Positions 26,212 to 34,284 are shown, numbered from the stretch's first letter. The stretch is DNA of 38,975 bases from an uncultured Bacteroides sp. (GCA_900553815.1 USEY01000030.1:1-38975); one strand, 5' to 3'. Translations and numbers: made by a program. The notes: a model not told the origin generated them from the sequence alone.

Positions 26212-27687
26212 ATGCACAAGACAAGGCCATTTAAACAAATCTTTCAAGCTGTCCGTACGACATTCATTGCTATGACATCTGGCAAAAAAAAGTCGAAGGA
26301 CCCTACAGAGAGATTCTCCATTAACGGGAACCGTCACTTTGTATCGTCAGACTGTGAAGCACGCACCATTAAGTTGACAATAAATTCTGCAATCTCATGG
26401 AAGCTGCTTCGCAAAAAATTACCCGACTGGGCTGTACCCGACCGTCTGTCAAGTAAAGCAGGAACAAGTACTCTTACTTTTACGTTGACTGCCAATTCTG
26501 GTGCTGCCCGTTACCAACAAATCATATTCAAACACCGCAAAGAAATTTATCCGTTTACGCTGCAACAAAGCGCTTCACCGGACCACAAGACACAACCCGA
26601 CTACTATTTCTATGCTACTTTCGGTACCATGCCGGCACTCTATGCCAGTTTACATCTATTATCACATGACCGACCATCGTACTTTTTCTATGAACGTGCC
26701 GAAACCTTCGACCCTACCCTGTTGCCACCACATGCCACATATGTACCTTGCCCGCGCGAATACATGAAAGAAATTTTCAAGCAAAAGATTCTTGAAATCA
26801 ATGCCTCGAATCCCAATGCTACATTCGGATTCCTAACAGACAATATTCGCGCCCGCTTAGGACACGATTTCTTCGTCAGGCTGGGCATATCCCCCTCACG
26901 CGTGGAAGTCATTCTTTTATCTGACGGTACGGGTACCTACAATGAATTCTATAAAGCTTTTGGCGATGCTACAAAAGGTAAAGACGCATGGAACAACTAC
27001 AAGCAACAGATTGACGGACTCGACTGGGATGCAACGCATCCTATGCCCGAATTGGAAGGTGCAAACTTTGAGTCGTTTAATTGGGCTTACTACCTGTCTA
27101 CCTATCCGGGATATACATTGCTACTACAGAATGCCGCTTTGCTGGAAACAAACAATGAGGCCGTAAAAGCAGAACTCACCCAAATGAAAGCTATCACAAT
27201 GCCTCCTCTCGACATGCTGAACAAACTTTCTCCAGAACGACAAGAGTTGTTCTATCGTATGAACAAATTCGACAAGGCCTATTACGAATCTCTGTTTACC
27301 GCCTCGCCAAAACCCAACCTCGTCATCATTGGTAATGATACACATGTGGCTTCTTCTCCAGAAGCCCAACAAAACTATGTCAGACAGATTTGGGAACAAT
27401 ATGGCAATAGCCACGATATCTATTTTAAGCCTCATCCTAGAGATGACGACTCTCAGAACTACGAACAGCTCTTTCCGGGATTGGTGATGCTTCCCCGACA
27501 AATGCCGTTTGAAATTATGATATGGGCACTCAACAATCTGATAGACCTTATCGGCGGCTATCCCTCCACCACCTTTTTGACTGTTCCGACCGAAAAAGTT
27601 AAATTCATTTTTGAAGCGACTCCCGACACTATAGACCGTCCACTCAACTTACTATTCAAAAATGCCGATGTAAAGTGGATAGTCTGA
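26212..27687 (+). CDS. Sialyltransferase-like GT-B protein with N-terminal BACON-like domain
   Basis: A 491-residue protein without signal peptide or membrane segment. Residues about 34-120 read like a BACON domain: RTIKLTINSAISWKLL, then a PDW tryptophan, STLTFTLTANSGAARYQQIIF and a closing FTLQQSA. Residues about 130-491 carry the three motifs shared by bacterial sialyltransferases of the GT52/polysialyltransferase group. These are an acidic-Gly motif (SDGTGTY, Asp238), the HP motif (FKPHPRD, His408-Pro409) and a Ser/Thr motif (YPSTTF, 452-454). CMP-sialic acid or a related nonulosonic acid donor is therefore likely, but not certain. BACON domains are normally extracytoplasmic, so their presence here is odd. 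The gene has its own promoter and uses a slightly A+T-richer style than its neighbours. A later in-frame ATG at 26272 would still keep the BACON part. Confidence 0.75.
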   Translation: MHKTRPFKQIFQAVRTTFIAMTSGKKKSKDPTERFSINGNRHFVSSDCEARTIKLTINSAISWKLLRKKLPDWAVPDRLSSKAGTSTLTFTLTANSGAARYQQIIFKHRKEIYPFTLQQSASPDHKTQPDYYFYATFGTMPALYASLHLLSHDRPSYFFYERAETFDPTLLPPHATYVPCPREYMKEIFKQKILEINASNPNATFGFLTDNIRARLGHDFFVRLGISPSRVEVILLSDGTGTYNEFYKAFGDATKGKDAWNNYKQQIDGLDWDATHPMPELEGANFESFNWAYYLSTYPGYTLLLQNAALLETNNEAVKAELTQMKAITMPPLDMLNKLSPERQELFYRMNKFDKAYYESLFTASPKPNLVIIGNDTHVASSPEAQQNYVRQIWEQYGNSHDIYFKPHPRDDDSQNYEQLFPGLVMLPRQMPFEIMIWALNNLIDLIGGYPSTTFLTVPTEKVKFIFEATPDTIDRPLNLLFKNADVKWIV

Positions 27688-27737
27688 CAGACTTCTATCG
27701 GACAGCAATAATTCTGAATATATTCAACGTAAGAAAC

Positions 27738-28153
27738 ATGATACTACAAACCGAATTCAGCCTACGCCCGCGCCGACGTGGCTTCCACCTGGTCACGGGC
27801 GAGATTCTGCAACAGCTACCCACACCGTTGCCACAGACGGGAGTGCTTCACCTCTTTGTAAAGCATACCAGCTGTGCTCTGTCGGTCAACGAAAATGCCG
27901 ACCCCGATGTCCGCTCGGACATGGAAAAGATATTCAACCACTTGGTTAAGGAAGGAGAGCCCTACTACGACCACACACTGGAAGGGCTGGACGACATGCC
28001 GGCACATGCCAAGTGTACGCTGGCGGGCGTCAGCCTGACGCTGCCCATCAGCCACGGACGGCTGAACCTGGGCACTTGCAGGGCATCTACCTGTGCGAGT
28101 TTCGCGACGAAGGCGGACCGCGCCGCATAGTGGCCACAGTAATGGGTGAATAA
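27738..28153 (+). pseudogene. yjbQ: YjbQ family protein (thiamine phosphate synthase-like), frameshifted
   Basis: The first 113 codons encode a normal YjbQ (UPF0047) core, including the conserved VKHTSCALSVNENADPDVRSD segment and GRLNLGT. At 28077-28079 the reading frame then breaks, giving a nonsense tail that stops at 28130. Reading one base over from 28079 restores QGIYLCEFRDEGG and ends in ATVMGE at 28153, exactly what the family should have. Insertion of one G after 28078 would recreate the invariant-looking GTWQG and a product of 138 residues, the usual length. YjbQ proteins have weak thiamine-phosphate synthase activity. This is either a genuine one-base deletion or a sequencing error. 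A start at 27675 is also open, but the ATG at 27738 matches the family. Confidence 0.88.
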
Positions 28154-28170
28154 GAGCAGAATCCCGTGGT

Positions 28171-29160
28171 TTACTTATAGAAGTTTTTCTTGAACGCCTC
28201 AAACTCGTCACGCCCCAGCACGCAACGCTTCCACCAAGCACGCCAAAAACCGGTGCCGTAGCCAATGAGCTGTATGTAGGCGGCAGCTATGGAGTAGACG
28301 CCAATGGTCAGACTGTGGTTCTGAATGGCAGAGTCCACACACACCAGCAACGCATAAAGCAGCAATGGCACGAGGCTGTAGAGACAGATGGGAGCAGACA
28401 AGAGGAACAAAGCGACAAAGAAGGTGAACGCAGCCGGCAGCAGGTGAACCAGCTTCAGCGACTCAGGATACTTCTTGTACAGGTTAATGCGGGCAATGCC
28501 CGAATTGTGTACTTGCTTGAAGAACTTCTTCAGGTCGGTGCGCCGCTTGTGGTAGACCCAGGCATCAGGGAAGAGGCGGCAGCGGTAGCCTCCCTTGAAG
28601 ATGCGGATGCTGAAGTCAATGTCTTCGCCAAAACGCATCTTGGAGAATCCGCCCAGCGCCATATAAACATCGCGCTTGACGCCCATGTTGAAACTGCGTG
28701 GATAGAACTTGTCCATCTTCTTCTTGCCGCCACGGATGCCACCGGTGGTAAAGAAGGAGGTCATGGAGTAATTGATGGCCTTCTGAATGTCGGTAAAGGA
28801 AGCATGGGCACGGTCAGGTCCGCCGAAAGCGTCGGCAGGATTGGCCTGCAACTCGTGTTCTATGGCCTCCAGGTAGCCCGGCGGCAGGATGCAGTCCGAA
28901 TCCAGTATCAGCAAATAGTCACCGTGGCTACGTTCGGCACCGTAGTTGCGGGTCTGGCCAGGTCCCGAGTTAGGCTTGGCATAGTAGTGCACATCCAGCT
29001 TTTCTTTATACTTGTCTACAACATCCTTACAGGGAACGGACGAGCCATCTTCCACCACTATCACCTCAAAGTGGGTGTAGCGTTGGGTGGTAAGGCTTTG
29101 CAGCAGTTCGTCCACTTCATCAGGACGGTTGAATACGGGAATGATGACGGAATAGAACAT
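28171..29160 (-). CDS. Family 2 glycosyltransferase with C-terminal membrane segments
   Basis: A 329-residue inverting GT-A transferase. It begins SVIIPVFNRPDEVDELL, with VVEDGSS, the metal-binding Asp87-Ser-Asp89 and the catalytic-region GEDIDFSIRI. Residues about 243-300 contain two or three hydrophobic segments that would anchor it to the inner membrane. A basic tail follows. The likely job is transfer of a sugar to a lipid-linked or surface glycan. Its stop is only 17 bases from the restored end of yjbQ on the other strand. Upstream on its own strand lie a heptad repeat and the PagL-like gene, so it may be the last gene of the acyl-CoA synthetase unit. Confidence 0.92.
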   Translation of the reverse strand: MFYSVIIPVFNRPDEVDELLQSLTTQRYTHFEVIVVEDGSSVPCKDVVDKYKEKLDVHYYAKPNSGPGQTRNYGAERSHGDYLLILDSDCILPPGYLEAIEHELQANPADAFGGPDRAHASFTDIQKAINYSMTSFFTTGGIRGGKKKMDKFYPRSFNMGVKRDVYMALGGFSKMRFGEDIDFSIRIFKGGYRCRLFPDAWVYHKRRTDLKKFFKQVHNSGIARINLYKKYPESLKLVHLLPAAFTFFVALFLLSAPICLYSLVPLLLYALLVCVDSAIQNHSLTIGVYSIAAAYIQLIGYGTGFWRAWWKRCVLGRDEFEAFKKNFYK

Positions 29161-29170
29161 AGGTGACAGG

Positions 29171-29226
29171 GGTTAGTGATAAGTAGTTAGTGATAAGCGG
29201 TTAGTAGTTAGTGGTCAGCGGTAAAT
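29171..29226 (+). repeat. Heptad repeat array, 8 units
   Basis: Eight 7-mers run in perfect register: GGTTAGT, GATAAGT, AGTTAGT, GATAAGC, GGTTAGT, AGTTAGT, GGTCAGC, GGTAAAT. The array lies 10 bases upstream of the start codon of the minus-strand glycosyltransferase gene, so on that transcript it would form part of the 5' leader or intercistronic RNA. Confidence 0.88.
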
Positions 29227-29250
29227 TCTTTATTCTTAACTCTTCATTTC

Positions 29251-30540
29251 TCAAAGATGTAGTCCCAGTCCCAGCATCAGGTAGTTGGGGTCGCGGAAGT
29301 TGCGCAGGTTATAACCCACATGCAGGAACAGACGCTTAGTAAGGTCGGCCTTCAGGGCAAGTACCTGGTAGAAGCACTTCATGTCGCCCCCGCCGTGCAG
29401 CACGTTGGCTCCGAGTCCGATGCCTACCGAGAAGAACGGCATCACCCACTCGCCACGCAACGAGAAGCCCAGCGACAACTGTTTGTCCAGCGAAGGTTTC
29501 TCAAAGTCTTCTTCGTTGGTGCTGCCCTGTCCGTAGCGGGCAGTCAGATTGCAGCTGGCATCATAAACGCCGTCGAGCGACACGCCTGCGCGGAACTTAG
29601 GATGCAGGCTGTACATGGGTGCCAGCCCAAAGCCTACCACGGCATACTTGCCGGGTGCAGGAATCTGCCCACCTTCCACATTTACCGCCTTCCTGCGCCA
29701 TGAACCAAAGAGGGTAAGGTCATAGCCCAGACGCCGCTTGAAGGTGCGTGCCGGCTGGGGAACCTCATCGCTTGCCTGGTCTTGGCGTCCGTCGGTCATG
29801 GCCTGCGTACGGGCTTGGGAAGCATGACGTGCATCCTGCTCCGGGTCGACAAAGTGATAGACCAGTCCCAAACGAAAGTCGGCAGTATTCACTCCCGAAT
29901 TGGGATAATGGGTATTACCGTTGGAAAAGTGCGTGCCACCTACTCCGGCCTGTACTTCCCACTGCGGAACAGGTGTCCAACTGAGGTAAAAGCCAGCATT
30001 GATGTAGGCGTTCAGCTTCGAGCCAACAGTGGTGTTGGCCGGATTGGTCACTTCATCGTAAGGCTTCCAACCGAACGACACACCGAAATTCCACTCATAA
30101 TTCAGACTCAGCACAGGCGAAAAGCGGGCCAGACGTGCCCCTTGAAAGACATAGACTGCCCACGGTGTACCCAGTTCGCGGCTGCCTTCCAGGCCAAAGC
30201 GTCCCACACCGATACCCTGGTAGACGCCGCCAAACATACGGTCGGCCTCGCTACCGGGCTTGACACGCAGGGCATACTTCAGCATCAGAGCGTTGCTGCC
30301 TGTCAGTTCCGTACCCTTGTAGTTGGCCCCTTTCAGGAAGCTACTGGTAGGGAACAAATATCCCATACGACCTTCCACACCAAGGCTGTGTACAAAACCG
30401 TCCTTCAACGCCAACCCGGTAGGCGAAAATGGTTCGCCTGCCAGTGCCGGTTGAAGAAGCGACATCACCCAACATATCAACACCCCCCAAATGCAACTGC
30501 CACAAGATGCACGCCGTGTCTTCCGTCTCTGTTTTTTCAT
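29251..30540 (-). CDS. PagL-like lipid A deacylase / acyloxyacyl hydrolase
   Basis: A 429-residue outer-membrane protein with a basic N-terminus and a signal peptide ending in PALA (residue 34). The middle carries the PagL active-site signature GGTHFSNGNT (His204, Ser206) followed by YPNSGVN. PagL enzymes use a Ser-His pair to remove the 3-O acyl chain of lipid A. The protein is more than twice the size of proteobacterial PagL. After about residue 265 there is a second strand-rich half (LGYDLTLFGSWRRKAV to LMLGLGLHL), so it may be a larger barrel or two fused barrels. It starts 24 bases after the acyl-CoA synthetase stop and is probably co-transcribed with it. That pairing could link released fatty acids to their activation (inference). 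Confidence 0.85.
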   Translation of the reverse strand: MKKQRRKTRRASCGSCIWGVLICWVMSLLQPALAGEPFSPTGLALKDGFVHSLGVEGRMGYLFPTSSFLKGANYKGTELTGSNALMLKYALRVKPGSEADRMFGGVYQGIGVGRFGLEGSRELGTPWAVYVFQGARLARFSPVLSLNYEWNFGVSFGWKPYDEVTNPANTTVGSKLNAYINAGFYLSWTPVPQWEVQAGVGGTHFSNGNTHYPNSGVNTADFRLGLVYHFVDPEQDARHASQARTQAMTDGRQDQASDEVPQPARTFKRRLGYDLTLFGSWRRKAVNVEGGQIPAPGKYAVVGFGLAPMYSLHPKFRAGVSLDGVYDASCNLTARYGQGSTNEEDFEKPSLDKQLSLGFSLRGEWVMPFFSVGIGLGANVLHGGGDMKCFYQVLALKADLTKRLFLHVGYNLRNFRDPNYLMLGLGLHL

Positions 30541-30564
30541 GCTGACCTGTATTCCAAACCGAGT

Positions 30565-32223
30565 TTAAGCCTTCTTTTCCTTCTCGCGAATCTCCACACG
30601 ACGAATCTTTCCGCTGATGGTCTTGGGCAGTTCGTCCACAAACTCAATGACACGCGGATACTTATAAGGTGCCGTTACCCGCTTCACGTGGTTCTGAAGC
30701 TCCTTGATAAGGTCGTCGCCTGCCTTGTCCTTGTAAGCCTTCGACAAGACAATGGTAGCCTTGACCACCTGTCCGCGGATTTCGTCTGGCACACCCGTAA
30801 TGGCACATTCCACCACTGCCGGATGGGTCATCAGCGCGCTCTCCACCTCGAACGGGCCAATGCGGTAACCGCTACTCTTGATGACATCGTCGGCACGACC
30901 CACAAACCACAGGTAGCCGTCTTCATCACGCCAGGCCACGTCGCCCGTGTAGTAGATGCCATCGTGCCAAGCCTCGCGGGTACGCTCAGGAGCACGGTAG
31001 TATTCCTTGAAGAGCCCCAACGGTTTACCCTTGTCGGTGTGGATAACAATCTGTCCCTGTTCACCAGCCTCTACCGAACGGCCCTCGCTGTCAATCAGGT
31101 CGACGTCGTATTGCGGATTGGGCAAGCCCATGCTGCCGGGTTTCGGCTCCATCCAAGGCATGGTGGCCACGGTCAGAGTGGTTTCCGTCTGTCCAAAGCC
31201 TTCCATCAGCTTGATGCCGGTCAGTTTCTTAAAGGTATCGAATACGGCCGGGTTGAGTGCCTCGCCCGCAATGGTGCAATATTGCAGCGACGAGAGGTCA
31301 TACTTCGTCAGGTCTTCGTGAATGAGGAAGCGGAAGATGGTAGGCGGCGCACAGAGTGAAGTAACGTGGTAGTCCTGAATCTTCTTGAGAATATCGGCCG
31401 GCGTAAACTTCTCATGGTCATAGACAAAGACATTGGCTCCGGCAATCCACTGGCCGTAGAGCTTGCCCCACACAGCCTTGCCCCAGCCCGTATCGGCTAT
31501 GGTCAGGTGCAGGCTGTTTTCGTGCAGGTTGTGCCAGAACACACCTGTTACGATATGACCCAGCGGATAAGTAAAGTCATGAGCCACCATCTTGGGTTCG
31601 CCCGTAGTACCGCTGGTGAAATACATCAACGAAATATCATCGTTCGTGTTCGGATGCTCCGGCTTGACAAACGGTGCGGCAGCCTCAATGCCTTTGTGGA
31701 AGTCTTCGTAGCCTTCGGGCACTTCGGGACCTACACTGACCAGACATTTGACACTGGGCGACTCGGGCATAGCGGCAGTGATGTGGTCGGTGATGACTGT
31801 CTCGCCGGCACAAACTATCATCTTGATGTCGGCCGCATTACAACGATAGACGATGTCTTTCTTTGTCAGCAGGTGAGTGGCGGGAATGACAACCGCTCCC
31901 AGCTTGTGCAGTGCAATGATGCTGAACCAGAACTCGTAGCGACGCTTCAGAATGAGCATCACCATGTCGCCGTGACCAATGCCCAGACTCTGGAAGTAGC
32001 TGGCCGTCATGTCGGTATAGCGCTTCATGTCGGCAAACGTAAACTGGCGGTGCTCACCCTTGTCGTTGGTCCAGAGCAAAGCGGGTTTGTCGGGCTGTTC
32101 GGCTGCCCAAGCGTCTACAACATCGTATCCGAAGTTGAAGTTATCGGGTACATTAATCTTCAGGTTCTCTATAAAGTCCTGTTGAGAAGTAAATGTGGTT
32201 TGTTTGAGAAATCGTTCTAACAT
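30565..32223 (-). CDS. AMP-forming acyl-CoA synthetase
   Basis: A 552-residue member of the ANL adenylate-forming superfamily, of the acetyl-/medium-chain acyl-CoA synthetase type. The AMP-binding P-loop [11 protein letters not shown] is at residues 201-211. EGFGQTETT and the hinge segment [25 protein letters not shown] follow, then the C-terminal catalytic Lys539 in ISGKIRR. It activates a carboxylate with ATP and joins it to CoA. The chain length is not predictable by eye. Upstream lies an XRE-cupin regulator with 170 bases between them, and downstream a lipid A deacylase. A long inverted repeat in the upstream gap could attenuate its expression. Confidence 0.93.
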   Translation of the reverse strand: MLERFLKQTTFTSQQDFIENLKINVPDNFNFGYDVVDAWAAEQPDKPALLWTNDKGEHRQFTFADMKRYTDMTASYFQSLGIGHGDMVMLILKRRYEFWFSIIALHKLGAVVIPATHLLTKKDIVYRCNAADIKMIVCAGETVITDHITAAMPESPSVKCLVSVGPEVPEGYEDFHKGIEAAAPFVKPEHPNTNDDISLMYFTSGTTGEPKMVAHDFTYPLGHIVTGVFWHNLHENSLHLTIADTGWGKAVWGKLYGQWIAGANVFVYDHEKFTPADILKKIQDYHVTSLCAPPTIFRFLIHEDLTKYDLSSLQYCTIAGEALNPAVFDTFKKLTGIKLMEGFGQTETTLTVATMPWMEPKPGSMGLPNPQYDVDLIDSEGRSVEAGEQGQIVIHTDKGKPLGLFKEYYRAPERTREAWHDGIYYTGDVAWRDEDGYLWFVGRADDVIKSSGYRIGPFEVESALMTHPAVVECAITGVPDEIRGQVVKATIVLSKAYKDKAGDDLIKELQNHVKRVTAPYKYPRVIEFVDELPKTISGKIRRVEIREKEKKA

Positions 32224-32244
32224 AATGATAAAGAATGTATGTTT

Positions 32245-32383
32245 GGAGTTAAAGGGAGTTAGAGGGAGTTATCGCCCGCCTTGGCGGACTTGGGAGTTAA
32301 AGGCCAAATGTCTTGCTAATGACTTTTAACTTCTAAACGGAGCGTCAGCAAAGTGATAACTCCCTTTAACTTCCTCTAACTCC
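32245..32383. repeat. Inverted repeat made of 10-bp units, before the acyl-CoA synthetase gene
   Basis: On the left (32245-32272), GGAGTTA occurs three times with a 10-bp period. The right arm (32356-32383) is its near-perfect inverted copy (28 positions, three or four differences). Inside are a CCGCC-TT-GGCGG hairpin (about 32276-32287) and a further pair of GTTAAAG/CTTTTAAC-type arms. The whole 139 bases fold on themselves and fill the gap between regulator and synthetase. It could be an attenuator, a terminator or a small MITE-like insertion. Confidence 0.8.
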
Positions 32384-32393
32384 TTCTAAAAAA

Positions 32394-32942
32394 TTACATG
32401 ATTATCGCCAGGAAGCGCACCGTCTTTCCGTCGAGTGCCTTCATTCCATGGGGCAGCAATGAATTGAAGTAGATGCTGTCGCCCGGATTCAGCATCAGTT
32501 CCTTGCCGCCAATGCTGAGCAGCAGTTTGCCTTCGATGACAAGGTTGAACTCCTGTCCTTCGTGCGTATTGTAGTGCATGGGGTTGTCGTTGGGCTCCAC
32601 GGTGACGATGAACGGGTCGGCTTTGCGGTTCTTGAAGCCGGCAGCCAGCGACTGGTACTTATAGGCTTTGGTACGCTCCACACTCACCCCCTTACCGGCA
32701 CGGGTCAGGAAGTAAGTGTTCATCTTGGGCTCTTCACCAAACATCAGGGCGTCGAGCGAAATGCCGTAATGACGCGCTATCTGCTGCAACATGCTGACCG
32801 ATATGTCATGCTCGCCACTCTCGGCACGCTCGTATTCATCCTTATCGATGCCACACTCGTTGGCTATGTCGTTGGGAGTAAGCTCCATGGCGTCGCGCAA
32901 GCCGCGCAAGCGCTCTGCTATCTGTTTAATCTGTTCGTCCAT
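32394..32942 (-). CDS. XRE-family regulator with cupin sensor domain
   Basis: A 182-residue transcription factor. Residues about 8-62 form an XRE helix-turn-helix (TPNDIANECGIDKDEYERAE). Residues about 105-180 form a small cupin barrel (MHYNTHEGQEFNLVIEGKLLLS and LNPGDSIYFNSLLPHGMKAL), the usual metal- or ligand-binding sensor. Such regulators often control the adjacent metabolic gene. Here that is the acyl-CoA synthetase on the same strand, so fatty-acid or acyl-CoA sensing is a fair guess. Heptad repeats occupy the region directly upstream of its start. Confidence 0.92.
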   Translation of the reverse strand: MDEQIKQIAERLRGLRDAMELTPNDIANECGIDKDEYERAESGEHDISVSMLQQIARHYGISLDALMFGEEPKMNTYFLTRAGKGVSVERTKAYKYQSLAAGFKNRKADPFIVTVEPNDNPMHYNTHEGQEFNLVIEGKLLLSIGGKELMLNPGDSIYFNSLLPHGMKALDGKTVRFLAIIM

Positions 32943-32956
32943 AAGTAAGATATAAT

Positions 32957-32998
32957 GGTTAATGATTAATGGTTAATAGTTAATGGTTAATGGTTAAT
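32957..32998 (+). repeat. Heptad repeat array, 6 units, overlapping the end of the four-helix-bundle gene
   Basis: Six 7-mers are in register: GGTTAAT, GATTAAT, GGTTAAT, AGTTAAT, GGTTAAT, GGTTAAT. The last two supply the stop codon and the final Ile-Asn-His of the four-helix-bundle protein read on the minus strand. A matching array in the same orientation begins at that gene's start codon (33341). Confidence 0.92.
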
Positions 32999-33340
32999 AC
33001 TTTGTTTGGCTGTCTTGATGCTTGCTGTAATTATCTTCATAAGTTCAGAAGCATCCTCGTTTATACTTTCATAAGCATTTTGGCTTATATAGTCAGTCAT
33101 ATACAAGAGTTTCAACCAATATAGGGTTTCGTTCGCTTCCTTTTGGGCAATAGACAGTTTATGTATAAAGTCCGATTTGCTTTCACTATGTTCGCTTTCA
33201 CTGACCATGGCTCCTATGGATGTCCCCGAACGAAGAATTTGTTTGGAAAGAATAAGTTCCTTCTTTTCTTCATTCAGATATTTGTATAGCTTTACTATCC
33301 TTATTGCGAAATTAAAACTTTTATCCTTTAACAAATTCAT
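32987..33340 (-). CDS. Four-helix-bundle protein (23S rRNA intervening-sequence type)
   Basis: A 117-residue all-helical protein. FNFAIRIVKLYKYL, ILRSGTSIGAMVSESEHSESKSDFIHKLSIAQKEANETLYWLKLL and ASELMKIITASIKTAKQ match the S23/IVP four-helix-bundle family. Its members were first seen inside intervening sequences of 23S rRNA genes and are related to the Avd protein of diversity-generating retroelements. The role of free-standing copies is unknown; a basic pentameric nucleic-acid-binding barrel is known for relatives. Heptad arrays abut both the start codon and the stop codon, and the last three residues come from the repeat. This suggests the gene arrived as a unit. No reverse transcriptase or template repeat is nearby. 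Confidence 0.9.
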   Translation of the reverse strand: MNLLKDKSFNFAIRIVKLYKYLNEEKKELILSKQILRSGTSIGAMVSESEHSESKSDFIHKLSIAQKEANETLYWLKLLYMTDYISQNAYESINEDASELMKIITASIKTAKQSINH

Positions 33341-33424
33341 GACTAATGACCAATGATTAATGGTGAATGATTAATGATTAATGGTGAACGCTTAATTGGG
33401 AATGATTAATGGCTTATGATAAAT
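33341..33424 (+). repeat. Heptad repeat array, 12 units
   Basis: Twelve 7-mers in unbroken register begin at the base next to the start codon of the four-helix-bundle gene: GACTAAT, GACCAAT, GATTAAT, GGTGAAT, GATTAAT twice more, GGTGAAC, GCTTAAT, TGGGAAT, GATTAAT, GGCTTAT, GATAAAT. Its last 17 bases (33408-33424) are complementary to 33450-33466 with two mismatches, giving a strong hairpin on the proC transcript. Confidence 0.92.
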
Positions 33425-33442
33425 CTTTTCACCGCGCAGCCT

Positions 33443-33477
33443 ATTAACCATTTATCATTAACCATTAACCATTAAAC
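33443..33477 (-). repeat. Heptad repeat array, 5 units, reverse orientation, at the proC stop
   Basis: On the + strand ATTAACC, ATTTATC, ATTAACC, ATTAACC and ATTAAAC run in register. These are inverted copies of the neighbouring heptads. The final unit includes the proC stop codon. Pairing with 33408-33424 could end proC transcription. Confidence 0.88.
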
Positions 33478-34248
33478 TACACTGATTTTGATTGCATTGA
33501 TGAGTGCCGACGTAAATCCGTCGTGCTCCAGCTGGTTGATGCCCTTGATGGTCAGTCCGCCAGGCGTGCACACCTTGTCAATCTCTACGCTGGGATGCGT
33601 ATCGTTGGCCAGAATCAGCTCGGCCGCACCTTTCAGCGACTGGGCCACCATCCGCATGCCGTCCTTCGGACGTACACCCAGTTCGATGCCGGCCTGCATG
33701 GCTGCCTGTATGTACTTCAGCGCGTATGCAATGCCACACGAGGTCATAGCCGTAGCGGCAGCCATCTTCTCTTCGGGAATAAGCATGGCCAGTCCCATCT
33801 CACTGAAGATGTCCAGCACCAGCTGTATCTGCTCCTGGCTGGCCTGGCTACACGACACCAGCGTCATACTCTGCATTTCGCTGATAGCCGTGTTGGGTAT
33901 TACACGGAAGAGCGGATTTCCTTTCTGCCCCAACAATTGCCACAGGTCGCCTAGTTTGATGCCAGCAGCTATGGAGATGAGCATCTGAGTCTCTTTCAGT
34001 TGCAGTTTATTCAACACTTCACCCACCAGCCAAGGCTTGACAGCCAGCACCACGATGTCGGCACCGGCCACGGCTTCACTGTTGTCGGAAGTTACCTGCA
34101 TGTCAGGGAACTCGGCCTTCAGAGCCTCTAGCTTGCCCGGCGAAGGATTGGACACTCTGATGTCCTCCACCCTTACCAGACTTCCCTTGGCAAGTCCACG
34201 GGCTATGGCTCCGCCCATGTTTCCTGCCCCTATTATCGCTATTTTCAT
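33472..34248 (-). CDS. proC: Pyrroline-5-carboxylate reductase
   Basis: A 258-residue NAD(P)H-dependent enzyme for the last step of proline synthesis. The Rossmann motif IIGAGNMGGAIARGL is at residues 4-18. VVLAVKPWLVGEVL and VIPNTAI follow, and the C-terminal dimerisation and active-site segment CTPGGLTIKGINQLEHDGF is complete. The length is slightly short compared with about 265-270 residues, but all motifs are present. Promoter elements lie upstream on its strand (34277-34284), back-to-back with those of the DUF6078 gene. Its stop codon falls inside a heptad repeat. Confidence 0.95.
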   Translation of the reverse strand: MKIAIIGAGNMGGAIARGLAKGSLVRVEDIRVSNPSPGKLEALKAEFPDMQVTSDNSEAVAGADIVVLAVKPWLVGEVLNKLQLKETQMLISIAAGIKLGDLWQLLGQKGNPLFRVIPNTAISEMQSMTLVSCSQASQEQIQLVLDIFSEMGLAMLIPEEKMAAATAMTSCGIAYALKYIQAAMQAGIELGVRPKDGMRMVAQSLKGAAELILANDTHPSVEIDKVCTPGGLTIKGINQLEHDGFTSALINAIKISVV

Positions 34249-34276
34249 CTGTTTCTCTGTTAAGTTAATGTCCTTG

Positions 34277-34284
34277 CAAAAGTA
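34277..34284 (-). promoter_or_regulatory. -7 element for proC
   Basis: On the minus strand this reads TACTTTTG, a perfect TAnnTTTG, 28 bases before the proC ATG. A TTG about 20 bases further upstream may be the -33 element. Confidence 0.65.

Noticed and set aside
32987..33340. Diversity-generating retroelement (Avd-like protein)
   Set aside because: The four-helix protein is related to Avd, but no reverse transcriptase and no template or variable repeat pair is visible nearby. The BACON-LRR gene lacks a C-type lectin tail.
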